This document shows positions 20,622-28,461 of a stretch of DNA of 53,231 nt, in pieces (position 1 is the first letter of the stretch; each line of letters opens with the position of its first letter). The DNA comes from Propionivibrio dicarboxylicus (lineage in GTDB: Bacteria > Pseudomonadota > Gammaproteobacteria > Burkholderiales > Rhodocyclaceae), in the NCBI RefSeq assembly GCF_900099695.1, contig NZ_FNCY01000025.1:1-53231 (forward strand). The letters run 5' to 3'. Below the pieces are notes generated by a model. The model saw only the letters and a program-made list of their open reading frames with translations. It ran no database searches and was not told the DNA's origin. The translations under genes were made by a program, and so were the position numbers.

Positions 20622-22454
20622 ATGAGCCAACTCATCGAAGTCAAGGTCCCCGACATCGGCAATTTTCACGACGTGCCGATCATCGAACTGTCCGTCAAAC
20701 CCGGCGATGCCGTCAAAGCCGAAGATCCGCTGCTGACGCTTGAATCGGACAAGGCCACCATCGACATCCCCAGCCCTTGTGACGGTGTCATCACCGCCTT
20801 CAAGGTCGCGGTCGGCGACCGCGTCTCCGAAGGCACGATCGTTGCCATCATCGATGCGGCCGGCGCCACCGCCGCCGCCCCGGTGACCGCAGAACCCATC
20901 GCCGCACCCACGGCCGCGCCGGTCGCCGCACCCACGGCCGCGCCGGTCGCCGCAGCCCCCGCGCCCGCCTCCGCGCCGACAGCATCGGCATTTTCCGGCA
21001 CGGCCGACATCGACTGCGACATGCTCGTCCTCGGCGCCGGCCCCGGCGGTTATTCGGCTGCATTCCGCAGCGCCGACCTCGGCCTCAAGACGGTGCTCGT
21101 CGAACGCTATGGCACGCTCGGCGGCGTCTGCCTCAATGTCGGCTGCATTCCCTCCAAGGCATTGCTGCACGTCACCGCCGTGCTCGACGAAACGCAGCAC
21201 CTCGCCGACTGCGGCGTCAGCTTCGCGCCGCCGCAAATCGATATCGACGCCCTGCGCGCGCACAAGGCCAAGGTCGTCAAGAAGCTGACCACCGGCCTCG
21301 TCGGCATGGCCAAGGCACGCAAGGTCGAGGTCGTGCGCGGCCTCGGCCGCTTCCTCGACGCGCATCACCTCGAAGTCGCCGTCACCGACGGCAAGGGCCA
21401 GGACACCACCGGCGCCAAGAAGGTACTGCGCTTCAAGCAGTGCATCATCGCCGTCGGCTCGCAGTCCGTGCGCCTGCCTTTCATCCCGGAAGACCCGCGC
21501 ATCGTCGACTCGACCGGCGCACTTGAACTGCGCACGGTCAACGGCGCCATCCCCAAGAAACTGCTTGTCATTGGCGGCGGCATCATCGGCCTCGAAATGG
21601 CCACCGTCTATTCGAGCCTCGGCACCAAGGTCGATGTCGTCGAAATGCTCGACGCGATCATGCAGGGACCGGACCGCGACGCCGTCAAGGTTTGGGAGAA
21701 GCAGAACGGACACCGCTTCGAGCGCGTCATGCTGAAAACCCGCACGGTCGCCGTCGACGCCCGCGACGACGGCCTCTGGGTCAAGTTCGATGGCGAGAAC
21801 GCCCCCTCGGCCGACGCCGTGCGCTATGACATGATCCTGCAATCGGCCGGACGCCGTCCGAACGGCTCGAAGATCGCCGCCGAGAACGCCGGCGTCGCCG
21901 TCGACGAACGCGGTTTCATCCCGGTCGATGCGCAGATGCGTACCAACGTGCCGCACATCTTCGCCATCGGCGATGTCGTCGGCAACCCGATGCTGGCGCA
22001 CAAGGCGGTACATGAAGCGCACGTCGCCGCCGAAGTCGCCGCCGGCCAGAAAACCGGCTTCGATGCCACGGTCATTCCTGGCGTCGCCTACACGCACCCG
22101 GAAGTTGCCTGGGTCGGCGTCGGCGAAGACCAGGCCAAGCGCGAGGGACGTTCGGTGGAAACGGCGAAGTTCCCGTGGGCGGCGTCGGGCCGCGCCATCG
22201 CCAACGGCGCCGAGTACGGCTTTACCAAGCTCGTCTTCGACGCCGAAACGCATCGCGTCATCGGCGGCACGATCGTCGGCCCCTCGGCCGGTGACATGAT
22301 CGGTGAAATCACGCTGGCCATCGAGATGGGTGCCGACGCCGTGGACATTGGAAAAACGATCCATCCGCACCCGACGCTCGGCGAGACGATCGGCATGGCG
22401 GCCGAGGTCGCTCACGGCAGCTGCACCGATATTCCGCCGGCGCGCAAACGCTGA
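20622..22454 (+). CDS. lpdA: Dihydrolipoamide dehydrogenase E3 with N-terminal lipoyl domain
   Basis: The 610-residue flavoprotein reoxidises dihydrolipoamide with NAD+. A full lipoyl domain occupies residues 1-80 (K44 in ESDKATIDIP). An Ala/Pro/Thr linker follows, and then the usual dehydrogenase of about 470 residues. Key residues are the FAD motif LGAGPGGYSAAF, the redox pair C170 and C175 in GGVCLNVGC, the NAD motif GGGIIGLEMA, and the C-terminal active-site HPHPTLGE. The lipoyl domain resembles that of the adjacent AceF. Lipoyl-bearing E3 is known from Neisseria and other betaproteobacteria. The operon ends at a strong terminator 18 bp downstream. Confidence 0.96.
   Translation: MSQLIEVKVPDIGNFHDVPIIELSVKPGDAVKAEDPLLTLESDKATIDIPSPCDGVITAFKVAVGDRVSEGTIVAIIDAAGATAAAPVTAEPIAAPTAAPVAAPTAAPVAAAPAPASAPTASAFSGTADIDCDMLVLGAGPGGYSAAFRSADLGLKTVLVERYGTLGGVCLNVGCIPSKALLHVTAVLDETQHLADCGVSFAPPQIDIDALRAHKAKVVKKLTTGLVGMAKARKVEVVRGLGRFLDAHHLEVAVTDGKGQDTTGAKKVLRFKQCIIAVGSQSVRLPFIPEDPRIVDSTGALELRTVNGAIPKKLLVIGGGIIGLEMATVYSSLGTKVDVVEMLDAIMQGPDRDAVKVWEKQNGHRFERVMLKTRTVAVDARDDGLWVKFDGENAPSADAVRYDMILQSAGRRPNGSKIAAENAGVAVDERGFIPVDAQMRTNVPHIFAIGDVVGNPMLAHKAVHEAHVAAEVAAGQKTGFDATVIPGVAYTHPEVAWVGVGEDQAKREGRSVETAKFPWAASGRAIANGAEYGFTKLVFDAETHRVIGGTIVGPSAGDMIGEITLAIEMGADAVDIGKTIHPHPTLGETIGMAAEVAHGSCTDIPPARKR
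20901..20948 (+). repeat. Two exact 24-bp tandem copies in the lpd linker
   Basis: Two identical 24-base units encode the Ala/Pro/Thr linker between the lipoyl domain and the dehydrogenase body. Each adds eight residues, so copy-number change would only shorten or lengthen the swinging-arm linker. Confidence 0.9.
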
Positions 22455-22471
22455 CACGACGACGCCCCCCG

Positions 22472-22505
22472 CAACGCACCGGACGCCCCTGGCGCCGGTG
22501 CGTTT
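22472..22505 (+). terminator. Intrinsic terminator of the aceE-aceF-lpd operon
   Basis: Perfect 10-bp arms AACGCACCGG and CCGGTGCGTT flank a 12-base loop that can itself form a short inner stem. The 3' arm runs into TTTT. It lies 18 bases after the lpd stop. Confidence 0.85.
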
Positions 22506-22795
22506 TCCGTTGACGCCGTCGAAAAAATGGCCGCCCCGGGAGTTCATCGACGCGCGCGGACATCACCGACAACGGGCCGCTACTCGCACCGCTGTCGTTC
22601 GCCTTGCCTGCGCGAATCGATCTGGTCTATGATCGATAATCAAGACACTTCATACACAATAACAACACCGGCCTAATCGACAAAACCGCTTGAAATAGCG
22701 AATTACCCCTTTGTCGAACTCCAAAAAAACAGCCATGAGACATTGTTCCGCCCGTCTGGCGAGACACCCTCTCCCATTGCTTCTGGAGTCGTGCT
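22506..22795. other. Space between the lpd terminator and the pilin-like gene
   Basis: With the terminator this completes a 341-bp gene-free stretch. From about 22630 it becomes visibly richer in A and T than the flanking operons. A GGAG ribosome-binding site sits about 7 bases before 22796. No convincing promoter pair or small gene was found. Confidence 0.5.
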
Positions 22796-23299
22796 ATGGC
22801 CGCCACACCACGCGAAAAGGGGTTTACGCTGATCGAACTGATCTGCGTCATTGTCATTCTCGGCATTCTTTCCGCCACCGCGATGCCGCGATTTGTCGAT
22901 CTCGCCAAGGACGCTCGTATCGCCAAGCTCAATGCGCTTGCCGGCGCACTGCATACGACGGCCTATTTATGGAATGCCGCCTGCATGCTGAGCAGCGACA
23001 GCCATAAGTGCCTATACGCCGAAGCCGAGATCTTGTACAACGGCATTTCCGCCAACATCATCAATGGCTATCCGAACGCTGGCGACGCGCGCCCCTATCA
23101 AATCGAGACGTTGATCAACACGAGCGGTTTCACCGTGACGAAACCGGATTTTTTCTACATCCGTTTTTCGGTCCCCGACGCACCGGTGCCAAACTCGTGT
23201 TCGGTCACATACTGTGAGAGCAACACAACAGTCCAAGACACAACTTACTGCACACCAAAAAGCTACCGCGTCATTGTCCATACCGACGGATGTGGTTGA
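22796..23299 (+). CDS. Type IV pilin-like protein (prepilin N-terminal motif)
   Basis: The 167-residue protein begins MAATPREKGFTLIELICVIV, a textbook class-A prepilin leader. The cleavage site lies between G9 and F10, the essential Glu is at +5, and a 20-residue hydrophobic helix follows. The globular part contains several cysteines (C-x9-C near residue 61-71, three near 138-151, one at the end) that could form disulfides. Such proteins are exported, cut by PilD and packed into type IV pili, MSHA-like pili or type II secretion pseudopili. No pilus assembly genes are nearby, so this is an orphan minor-pilin candidate. Local base composition is less GC-rich than in the neighbouring operons, which suggests transfer. 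Confidence 0.85.
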   Translation: MAATPREKGFTLIELICVIVILGILSATAMPRFVDLAKDARIAKLNALAGALHTTAYLWNAACMLSSDSHKCLYAEAEILYNGISANIINGYPNAGDARPYQIETLINTSGFTVTKPDFFYIRFSVPDAPVPNSCSVTYCESNTTVQDTTYCTPKSYRVIVHTDGCG

Positions 23300-23520
23300 C
23301 CCTGTAAGTCTCACACCCCGACATCCTCGCCGCATCGCGTTGTATTCTTCGGAGCGCGCTTGACGCCATCGCGGCGCGTAAATTCGCGCCCCCATGGTCG
23401 ACTTCGCCCCCACCGATCGACACATCTGCTTCATCTATTTGCCGGGCCGCCTCGGCCAACAACTGCCATTTGCATAATTTCGAAAGCATCGCCGGGCAGG
23501 CATGTGGCACCACCGCCACA

Positions 23521-23546
23521 CCCGTGCTGCCTTACGACAGCACGGG
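23521..23546 (-). other. 9-bp hairpin just past the first RTX fragment
   Basis: CCCGTGCTG and CAGCACGGG flank an 8-base loop, 8 bases beyond the stop of the minus-strand RTX fragment. A diverged version of the same hairpin with the same loop CCTTACGA follows the second fragment at about 25443-25462. So the duplicated unit includes 3' flanking DNA. There is no T-run. Confidence 0.55.
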
Positions 23547-23553
23547 CCCCAAA

Positions 23554-24123
23554 TCACACCATGACATTCGCCGCATAAATCGCCGACGCGCGGTTCTGAT
23601 AGTCGGCCGCGGACAACGTCGTCCCGGCCGCCGGCGGCGCCATCTGCGCCATTGCTGTGATCAGGTTGCTGACGGTGGCGTCGGGCCTCCACGCAGCATC
23701 CGCCGGCGCTTGCCAGACCCGTTTCTGAATCAGCATCGACACATCGTCGAAGCTTCCAGCACCGCTCGTCTCAAGCTGATTCGACAGTGCCATCACCAGC
23801 GCATTGGCATCGGCCGCTGCCAGTACCTTGGCATCGTTCGACACGATCCGCTCGATCTGATACTGCGTGCCTGCATAGTGGTTCTGGATCGACACCGTGT
23901 TGCTCGGATTATTGCCCATCCCGTCCTGGCTACCCATGATGTCGATCACGAGATCGTTGCCGCGCCGGCGGAACCACAGTTGATTGGCCCGCGCGTCGAT
24001 GAACAACGTATCCCGATTACCGTCCGCGTATCCTGACGCACGACTCAATCGTGTCGTTCGTGACATGCCTGTGCTCCAGATGTAAGCGCTACCCCAACCC
24101 CATTTGAACAGGGCTGGTTCCAT
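23554..24123 (-). pseudogene. RTX/hemolysin-type protein C-terminal fragment, copy 1
   Basis: The open frame (189 codons plus stop) is RTX-like only from about residue 35, base 24021, onward. There it reads GNRDTLFIDARANQLWFRRR, then NDLVIDIMGSQD, VSIQNHY and an Asn/Ala-rich helical tail ending IYAANVMV. This is the module that follows the glycine-rich calcium repeats in type I-secreted RTX proteins and holds the export signal near the C-terminus. The repeats themselves and the whole N-terminal part are missing, and the first 34 residues look like chance sequence. It is probably a dead 3' fragment, though a short secreted product cannot be ruled out. Copy 2 at 25474 shares about 120 of 154 residues by my hand count. 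Confidence 0.75.
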
Positions 24124-24492
24124 GTCGTCAGAGTTTGGAAAGTCGGATCTGACAGAGGCTACCGAAAAGGCAATCGGCGAACGATTGATTGATTCTCTGG
24201 GAGAAGGTCAGAGAAATGATAATTGAGAGGCTATTGGTCAGTTACCGTAATGGAATTTTTGTCCGGCGAAGCTAATTTAAGTAGTCTAAAAAAATAAAAG
24301 TATTAACTAATTCACATAATTTCGACAAAATCACCGGCTCATCCCGAATCCAGGCGAAAGTCTAGACATTTTGTTGAATACCGCCTTCGGTCTCACGCAC
24401 TTTACTCACCATGGCGGTGCGCACCGGCACGCCTGTGCGTTGCCGGGACATTCCGATAGAATGCTTGCTTTGACCATCGCCAATCTCTCATC
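24124..24492. other. 369-bp AT-rich gap between RTX copy 1 and rpiA
   Basis: The stretch from about 24200 to 24380 is strikingly AT-rich for this genome, with runs such as CTAAAAAAATAAAAG. No gene is visible. It separates the truncated 5' end of the RTX fragment from the rpiA promoter region, where TAGAAT lies about 35 bases before the rpiA start. It may mark the edge of a transferred or rearranged segment. Confidence 0.5.
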
Positions 24493-25155
24493 ATGACCCA
24501 GGACGAACTCAAACAAGCCGTCGCCGAAGCGGCGCTCGCGCATGTCGTCGAAGGCCGACTCGTCGGCGTCGGCACCGGCTCCACAGCACGCCTGTTCATT
24601 GAAGCGCTCGCCGGCATCAAGGACCGCATCACCGGCGCCGTCGCCAGTTCCGAGGACACGCGCCGCCGCCTCGAAGGTCACGGCATCCGCGTTTACGACC
24701 TCAACGACGTCACCGACCTGCCGGTCTACATCGACGGCGCCGACGAAATCACTGCCGAAATGCACATGATCAAGGGCGGTGGCGGCGCGCTGACGCGCGA
24801 GAAGATCGTCTCGGCCGTGGCGCAGAAGTTCGTCTGCATCGTCGACGCTTCGAAGTATGTAGATGTATTGGGCCGCTTCCCGCTGCCGGTCGAAGTCATT
24901 CCGATGGCGCGTGCCCAGGTCGCGCGCGAACTCACGCGCCTCGGCGGCCGTCCGGTGCTGCGTGAAGGCTTCGTCACCGACAATGGCAACATCATTCTCG
25001 ACGTACACGGCCTGCAGATCGTCGACCCGGTGGCGCTTGAAAGCGAAATCGACCACCTCGCCGGCGTCGTCACCAACGGTCTCTTCGCCCGCCGCGCCGC
25101 CAACGTCTGCCTGATGGGTACCGACAAGGGCGTCATCACACTGAGCGCCGACTGA
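24493..25155 (+). CDS. rpiA: Ribose-5-phosphate isomerase A
   Basis: The 220-residue enzyme interconverts ribose-5-phosphate and ribulose-5-phosphate in the pentose phosphate pathway. Signatures are VGVGTGSTA near residue 26, DGADEI (catalytic Asp region), [11 protein letters not shown] with the catalytic Glu, and the C-terminal GTDKGVITL. Length is normal. The gene is intact although both flanks carry pseudogene fragments, so it is an island of housekeeping sequence inside a rearranged patch. Confidence 0.96.
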   Translation: MTQDELKQAVAEAALAHVVEGRLVGVGTGSTARLFIEALAGIKDRITGAVASSEDTRRRLEGHGIRVYDLNDVTDLPVYIDGADEITAEMHMIKGGGGALTREKIVSAVAQKFVCIVDASKYVDVLGRFPLPVEVIPMARAQVARELTRLGGRPVLREGFVTDNGNIILDVHGLQIVDPVALESEIDHLAGVVTNGLFARRAANVCLMGTDKGVITLSAD

Positions 25156-25179
25156 GCGTCACGCCGCGCTGACCGGCGG

Positions 25180-25293
25180 CTTGCCGTACGAGAAACCCGG
25201 GGCGCGTCTGCCGCCGCCGATTACGTTCGTCTCGATACCGAACAGATTTTTCGGTTCATCGATCACCGCCATGCCACGCTCGGCGCTAAAGGC
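25180..25293 (+). pseudogene. Remnant of an aceE C-terminal coding segment
   Basis: One frame of 38 codons reads like a stretch of AceE. The core AAADYVRLDTEQIFRFIDHR aligns with ATDYVRLYAEQIRPFIDRRY of the intact gene at about 18999-19058. It continues as ATLGAKG against VTLGTDG. About 17 of 27 core residues are identical by hand count. The preceding ETRG matches QTRG in AceE. Nothing of the rest of the enzyme is present and no start exists. It begins 25 bases after the rpiA stop. It is therefore a degraded scrap, either of a lost second E1 gene or of an old partial duplication. Confidence 0.75.
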
Positions 25294-25296
25294 CCG

Positions 25297-25316
25297 CGGC
25301 CGCATCGATGCGGCCG
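25297..25316. repeat. Perfect 20-bp palindrome
   Basis: Ten bases CGGCCGCATC are followed immediately by their exact reverse complement, with no spacer. It sits directly at the end of the aceE remnant and before the RTX copy 2 terminator. It could be a dimeric protein site or a by-product of rearrangement; nothing else identifies its role. Confidence 0.8.
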
Positions 25317-25379
25317 ACGCCACCGGCATTCTTGGCGGGCCGCGCGAAATTCTTCGCAGTGCGCATGGCGACCTCGCCC

Positions 25380-25433
25380 AAAAAAAGGCGGCACCGTCGG
25401 GCGTGGCTCTCACGCACGCCCGACGGCACCGCC
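25380..25433 (-). terminator. Strong minus-strand intrinsic terminator after RTX copy 2
   Basis: Arms of 19 bases (25387-25405 and 25415-25433) flank a 9-base loop, and on the minus strand the stem is followed by seven T. Two adjacent positions pair only as G-U in the minus-strand RNA and would be A/C mismatches in a plus-strand RNA, so the minus direction is favoured. The stop of the minus-strand RTX fragment lies 40 bases upstream. Confidence 0.88.
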
Positions 25434-25473
25434 ACCACACCGGTGCTGCCTTACGACAGCACGGCCCCCCAAA

Positions 25474-25999
25474 TCACACCATGATATTCGCCGCGTATAT
25501 CGCCGTCACGCGGGTCTGGAAGTCGGCTGTTGACAACGCCGTTCCGGCCGCCGGCGGCGCCATCTGTGCCATTGCGGTGATCAGGTTGCTGACGGTGGTG
25601 TCGGACTTCCATGCCGTATTCGCCGCGGTTTGCCAGGCCCCCTTCTGGATCAGCATCCACGAATCGTTGAAGCTTTGCGCACCGCTCGTCTCAAGCTGAT
25701 TCGACAGTGCCGTCACCAGCGCGTTGGCATTCGACGCCAATAGCACCTTGGCGTCGCTCGACACGATCCGCTCGACCTGATACTGCGTGCCGACATAGTG
25801 GTTCTGGATCGTCACCGTGTTGCTCGGGTTATTGCCGCTCATATCCTGGCTGCCCATGATGTCGATCACGAGATCGTTGCTGCGCCGGCGGAACCACAGT
25901 TGATCGGCCCGCGCGTCGATGAACAGCGTATCCCGATTGCCCGTCGTCGCATCGTTCTCGATGATCGTGTCGGCACCGCTGACGCGGTCGAAACGGTAG
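25474..25999 (-). pseudogene. RTX/hemolysin-type protein C-terminal fragment, copy 2
   Basis: Read on minus from about 25999, the frame gives IYRFDRVSGADTIIEND, then GNRDTLFIDARADQLWFRRR, NDLVIDIMGSQD and a tail ending IYAANIMV. It covers slightly more of the RTX module than copy 1, because the segment before GNRD is kept. No start codon exists in this frame before an upstream stop at 26050-26052, and upstream codons are the antisense of another RTX scrap. It is therefore a 5'-truncated pseudogene with its terminator still in place. Confidence 0.8.
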
Positions 26000-26118
26000 A
26001 TGGTCGAGTACGCCGGCGAAGGGACGGATCTGGTGCTGTCGTCGGTCGATTACACGCTGACGGACAATGTCGAGAATCTGACGCTGAGCGGTACTGCGAT
26101 CAAAGGGGACGCGACTGA
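26000..26118 (+). pseudogene. RTX-repeat-type fragment on the opposite strand
   Basis: The plus frame here reads VEYAGEGTDLVLSSVDYTL followed by TDNVENLTLSGTA. This is the well-known spacer between calcium-binding nonapeptide blocks of RTX proteins, usually met as EGTDTV-SSVSYTL-NVENLTLTGTA. It is preceded by a stop codon (25997-25999) and the homology ends near 26118. It lies back to back with minus-strand copy 2, so two parts of RTX genes meet head to head at about base 26000. Confidence 0.78.
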
Positions 26119-26197
26119 ACTTTTCGGGCGTTGCGGCGGTCAAGCGCGGGCGGCGTGTATTATCCCGCGCTCGTCCACCTTTCTCCGGAACACGACC

Positions 26198-26746
26198 ATG
26201 ACGCTACGCAACACGCATGAACGCTACGGGACGATTTCGATCGGGCTGCACTGGCTGACGCTCGTCCTGCTCGCCGCCGTCTATGCCTGCATCGAATTGC
26301 GCGAGTTCTTCCCGAAAGGCAGCGATCCGCGCAATCTCCTGAAACACTGGCATTTCATGCTCGGCCTGCTCGTCTTCGGGCTGAGCGCCCTGCGCCTGGC
26401 CTGGAACCTGGCCAACGCCAGCCCCGGCATCACGCCGCCGTCCCCGCACTGGCAGGCCGTGTCGGCCAAACTCATGCACGTGGCACTGTATGCGCTGCTG
26501 CTGGCGCTGCCGCTCACCGGCTGGCTGATCCTCAGCGGCGAAGGCAAGCCGATTCCCTTCTTCGGCATCGAACTGCCACCGCTGATCGACGCCAACCGTT
26601 CATTGGCCAAGCGCATCGAGAATCTCCACGAAGCCGGCGCCAATCTCGGCCTGCTCCTGATCGGACTGCACGCCGCGGCGGCACTTGTCCACCACCACCT
26701 GATGCGTGACGACACCCTGCGGCGCATGTGGCCGCAGCGTCGCTAG
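26198..26746 (+). CDS. Cytochrome b561 family protein
   Basis: The 182-residue protein has four predicted membrane helices (about residues 15-35, 48-68, 88-110, 145-168). Paired histidines suit two b-type hemes: H19 in ISIGLHWL, H49/H51 in LKHWHF, H89 in KLMHVALY and H143 in ENLHEAGAN. The family transfers electrons between quinol and periplasmic or superoxide-derived acceptors in the inner membrane. The ATG at 26198 starts the homologous MTLRNTHERYG. The open frame before it belongs to the RTX scrap. The gene ends just before a bidirectional-looking terminator. Confidence 0.88.
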   Translation: MTLRNTHERYGTISIGLHWLTLVLLAAVYACIELREFFPKGSDPRNLLKHWHFMLGLLVFGLSALRLAWNLANASPGITPPSPHWQAVSAKLMHVALYALLLALPLTGWLILSGEGKPIPFFGIELPPLIDANRSLAKRIENLHEAGANLGLLLIGLHAAAALVHHHLMRDDTLRRMWPQRR

Positions 26747-26751
26747 GCGGC

Positions 26752-26781
26752 AAAAAACAAGGGCTCCCGCGGGAGCCCTTG
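26752..26781 (-). terminator. Terminator formed by a perfect 24-bp palindrome
   Basis: A 24-base palindrome at 26758-26781 (half-site CAAGGGCTCCCG) is followed on the minus strand by six T. It ends the rsmE-pap-argA-yggX run 25 bases past the yggX stop. On the plus strand only GTT follows, so it would stop cytochrome b561 transcripts less well. Confidence 0.9.
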
Positions 26782-26806
26782 TTCCAGGAATACGCCCGGC
26801 CAGCGC

Positions 26807-27076
26807 TCAGCGCGGCGGCACGTAGCCCTGCACCTGGTCGGCGCCGTCGCCGAAGAAATGCTTTTCGAGTTGCTCGGAGAGGTACTTGCGATGCTCGCCG
26901 TCCGCCAGGTTGAGGCGGTTCTCGTTGATGATCATCGTCTGCAGGCGAACCCACTGTTGCCAGGCTTCCTTCGAGACGCTCCGATAGATGCGCTTGCCGA
27001 GCTCGCCGGGATAAGGCGGCAGATCGAGACCTTCGGCCTCGCGGCCAAGCTTGACGCATTTCACCATTCTTGCCAT
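26807..27076 (-). CDS. yggX: Probable Fe(2+)-trafficking / oxidative damage protection protein YggX
   Basis: The 89-residue protein matches the YggX family throughout. It has [20 protein letters not shown], the helical segment [20 protein letters not shown], and the tail [16 protein letters not shown]. The family protects iron-sulfur clusters and has been proposed to move ferrous iron. MAR at 27076 is taken as the start because GGAG lies 8 bases upstream. An ATG two codons earlier has only two bases between itself and that GGAG. The gene is the last in the minus-strand run and is followed by a strong terminator. Confidence 0.94.
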   Translation of the reverse strand: MARMVKCVKLGREAEGLDLPPYPGELGKRIYRSVSKEAWQQWVRLQTMIINENRLNLADGEHRKYLSEQLEKHFFGDGADQVQGYVPPR

Positions 27077-27134
27077 GTGCATAACTCCGTAGTTTCAGGT
27101 GCGATCGTTCTTCCGGCCGATGGCCGCTTGCATT

Positions 27135-28454
27135 TCACAGCGGCTTCGAGAACACCTTCGAACGCCGCTGCAGATTGTAGACCAGCCGCTTCTCTTCCGG
27201 CAGATCGGCGACCGACTGCTCGGAGAAGCCGCGCTCGCGGAACCAGTGCGCCGTCACCGTCGTCAGCACGAACAGGCAGCGGATGCCGAGCGCCCGCGCG
27301 CGCATCTCGATGCGTTTGAGCAGTTGCTCGCCGTAGCCCCAGCGACGGAAGTGCGGATGCACCGCCACGCAGGCCAGTTCCGCCTGCTCTTCGCCATAGG
27401 GATAGAGCGCGGCGCAACCGACGATCATGCCGTCGTGCTCGACCACCGAGAAGCGCGTGATCTCGCGTTCGAGCAGTTCGCGCGAACGCCGCACGAGAAT
27501 GCCGGCTTCTTCCAGCGGCTCGATCAGCGCGACCAGGCCACCGATGTCGTCGGGCCGCGCATCGCGCAGGATTTCCAGCGATTCCCGCGTGATGATGGTT
27601 CCGACCCCGTCGCGCGAAAAGAGTTCGCGCAGGAGCGTGCCGTCCTCGTTGTAGCCGATCAGATGCACGCGGCCGACGCCGGTACGGCTGGCGCGCGCGG
27701 CACAGGGCAGATAACGGCGAATGTCGGTCGACAGCCACTCGCCGGAGGTAACCAGCCGGTCGGCGGCGTCGGTGGTCATCTCGTCGAGCAGACGGCCGTC
27801 GCTGTCGGTGACGCCCTGGCTGTCGGTCAGGAAGATCAGCTTGTCGGCGCCGATGGCGACCGCTGTCGCCTCGGCCACCTCTTCCATCGCCAGGTTGAAG
27901 ATCTCGCCGGTCGGGCTGGCGCCGAGCGGCGAGAGGATGACGATGTTGCCGATGCGGAGCTGCGCCTTGATGCCTTCCGCATCGATCTTGCGCACGCAGC
28001 CGGCATACTGCATGTCGACGCCGTCGATGACGCCGAGCGGCTTGGTGACGATGAAGTTGCCGGTCACCGCGCGGATCGTGCTGTTGGCCATCGGCGTGTC
28101 GGGCAGCCCCTGCGAGAGCAGCGCGTCGATTTCGAGATAAACGCTGCCGACCGCGTCGATGACGCAGTCGAGCGCGGCCGCGTCGGTGATGCGATAGCCC
28201 GAATGGTTCTTCGATTCGAGACCCTTCTCGCGCAATTCCTCCTCGATCTGCGGCCGGGCGCCGTGCACCAGCACGAGGCGCACGCCGAGGGCTGCCAGCA
28301 GGTTGGCGTCGTAGGCGAGCGAGCGGGCCAGCGGCCCGGCGATCGCACGTCCGCCGAAGGCAATGACGAAGGTCTTGCCGCGGAACAGGTTCACATACGG
28401 CGCCACCGCGCGAAACAGCGAGACAAAGTGGGCGGAGCTCAATTCTTCGGCCAT
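27135..28454 (-). CDS. argA: Amino-acid N-acetyltransferase (N-acetylglutamate synthase) ArgA
   Basis: The 439-residue enzyme makes N-acetylglutamate, the first step of arginine synthesis. Residues 1-280 are an amino acid kinase-like domain (FVIAFGGRAI, LVLVHGARPQIEEEL), which in this family binds arginine for feedback. The C-terminal GNAT domain (about 290-430) holds the acetyl-CoA loop CVAVHPHFRRWGYGEQLL. Length is normal. Arginine inhibition is expected from the family, not shown by the sequence. It starts 7 bp after the pap stop, so the two are co-transcribed. Confidence 0.95.
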   Translation of the reverse strand: MAEELSSAHFVSLFRAVAPYVNLFRGKTFVIAFGGRAIAGPLARSLAYDANLLAALGVRLVLVHGARPQIEEELREKGLESKNHSGYRITDAAALDCVIDAVGSVYLEIDALLSQGLPDTPMANSTIRAVTGNFIVTKPLGVIDGVDMQYAGCVRKIDAEGIKAQLRIGNIVILSPLGASPTGEIFNLAMEEVAEATAVAIGADKLIFLTDSQGVTDSDGRLLDEMTTDAADRLVTSGEWLSTDIRRYLPCAARASRTGVGRVHLIGYNEDGTLLRELFSRDGVGTIITRESLEILRDARPDDIGGLVALIEPLEEAGILVRRSRELLEREITRFSVVEHDGMIVGCAALYPYGEEQAELACVAVHPHFRRWGYGEQLLKRIEMRARALGIRCLFVLTTVTAHWFRERGFSEQSVADLPEEKRLVYNLQRRSKVFSKPL

Positions 28455-28461
28455 GTCGGTT

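Noticed and set aside
22455-26197. Integrated prophage or transposon
   Set aside because: No integrase, transposase, tRNA target or flanking direct repeats were found, only gene fragments and a composition shift.
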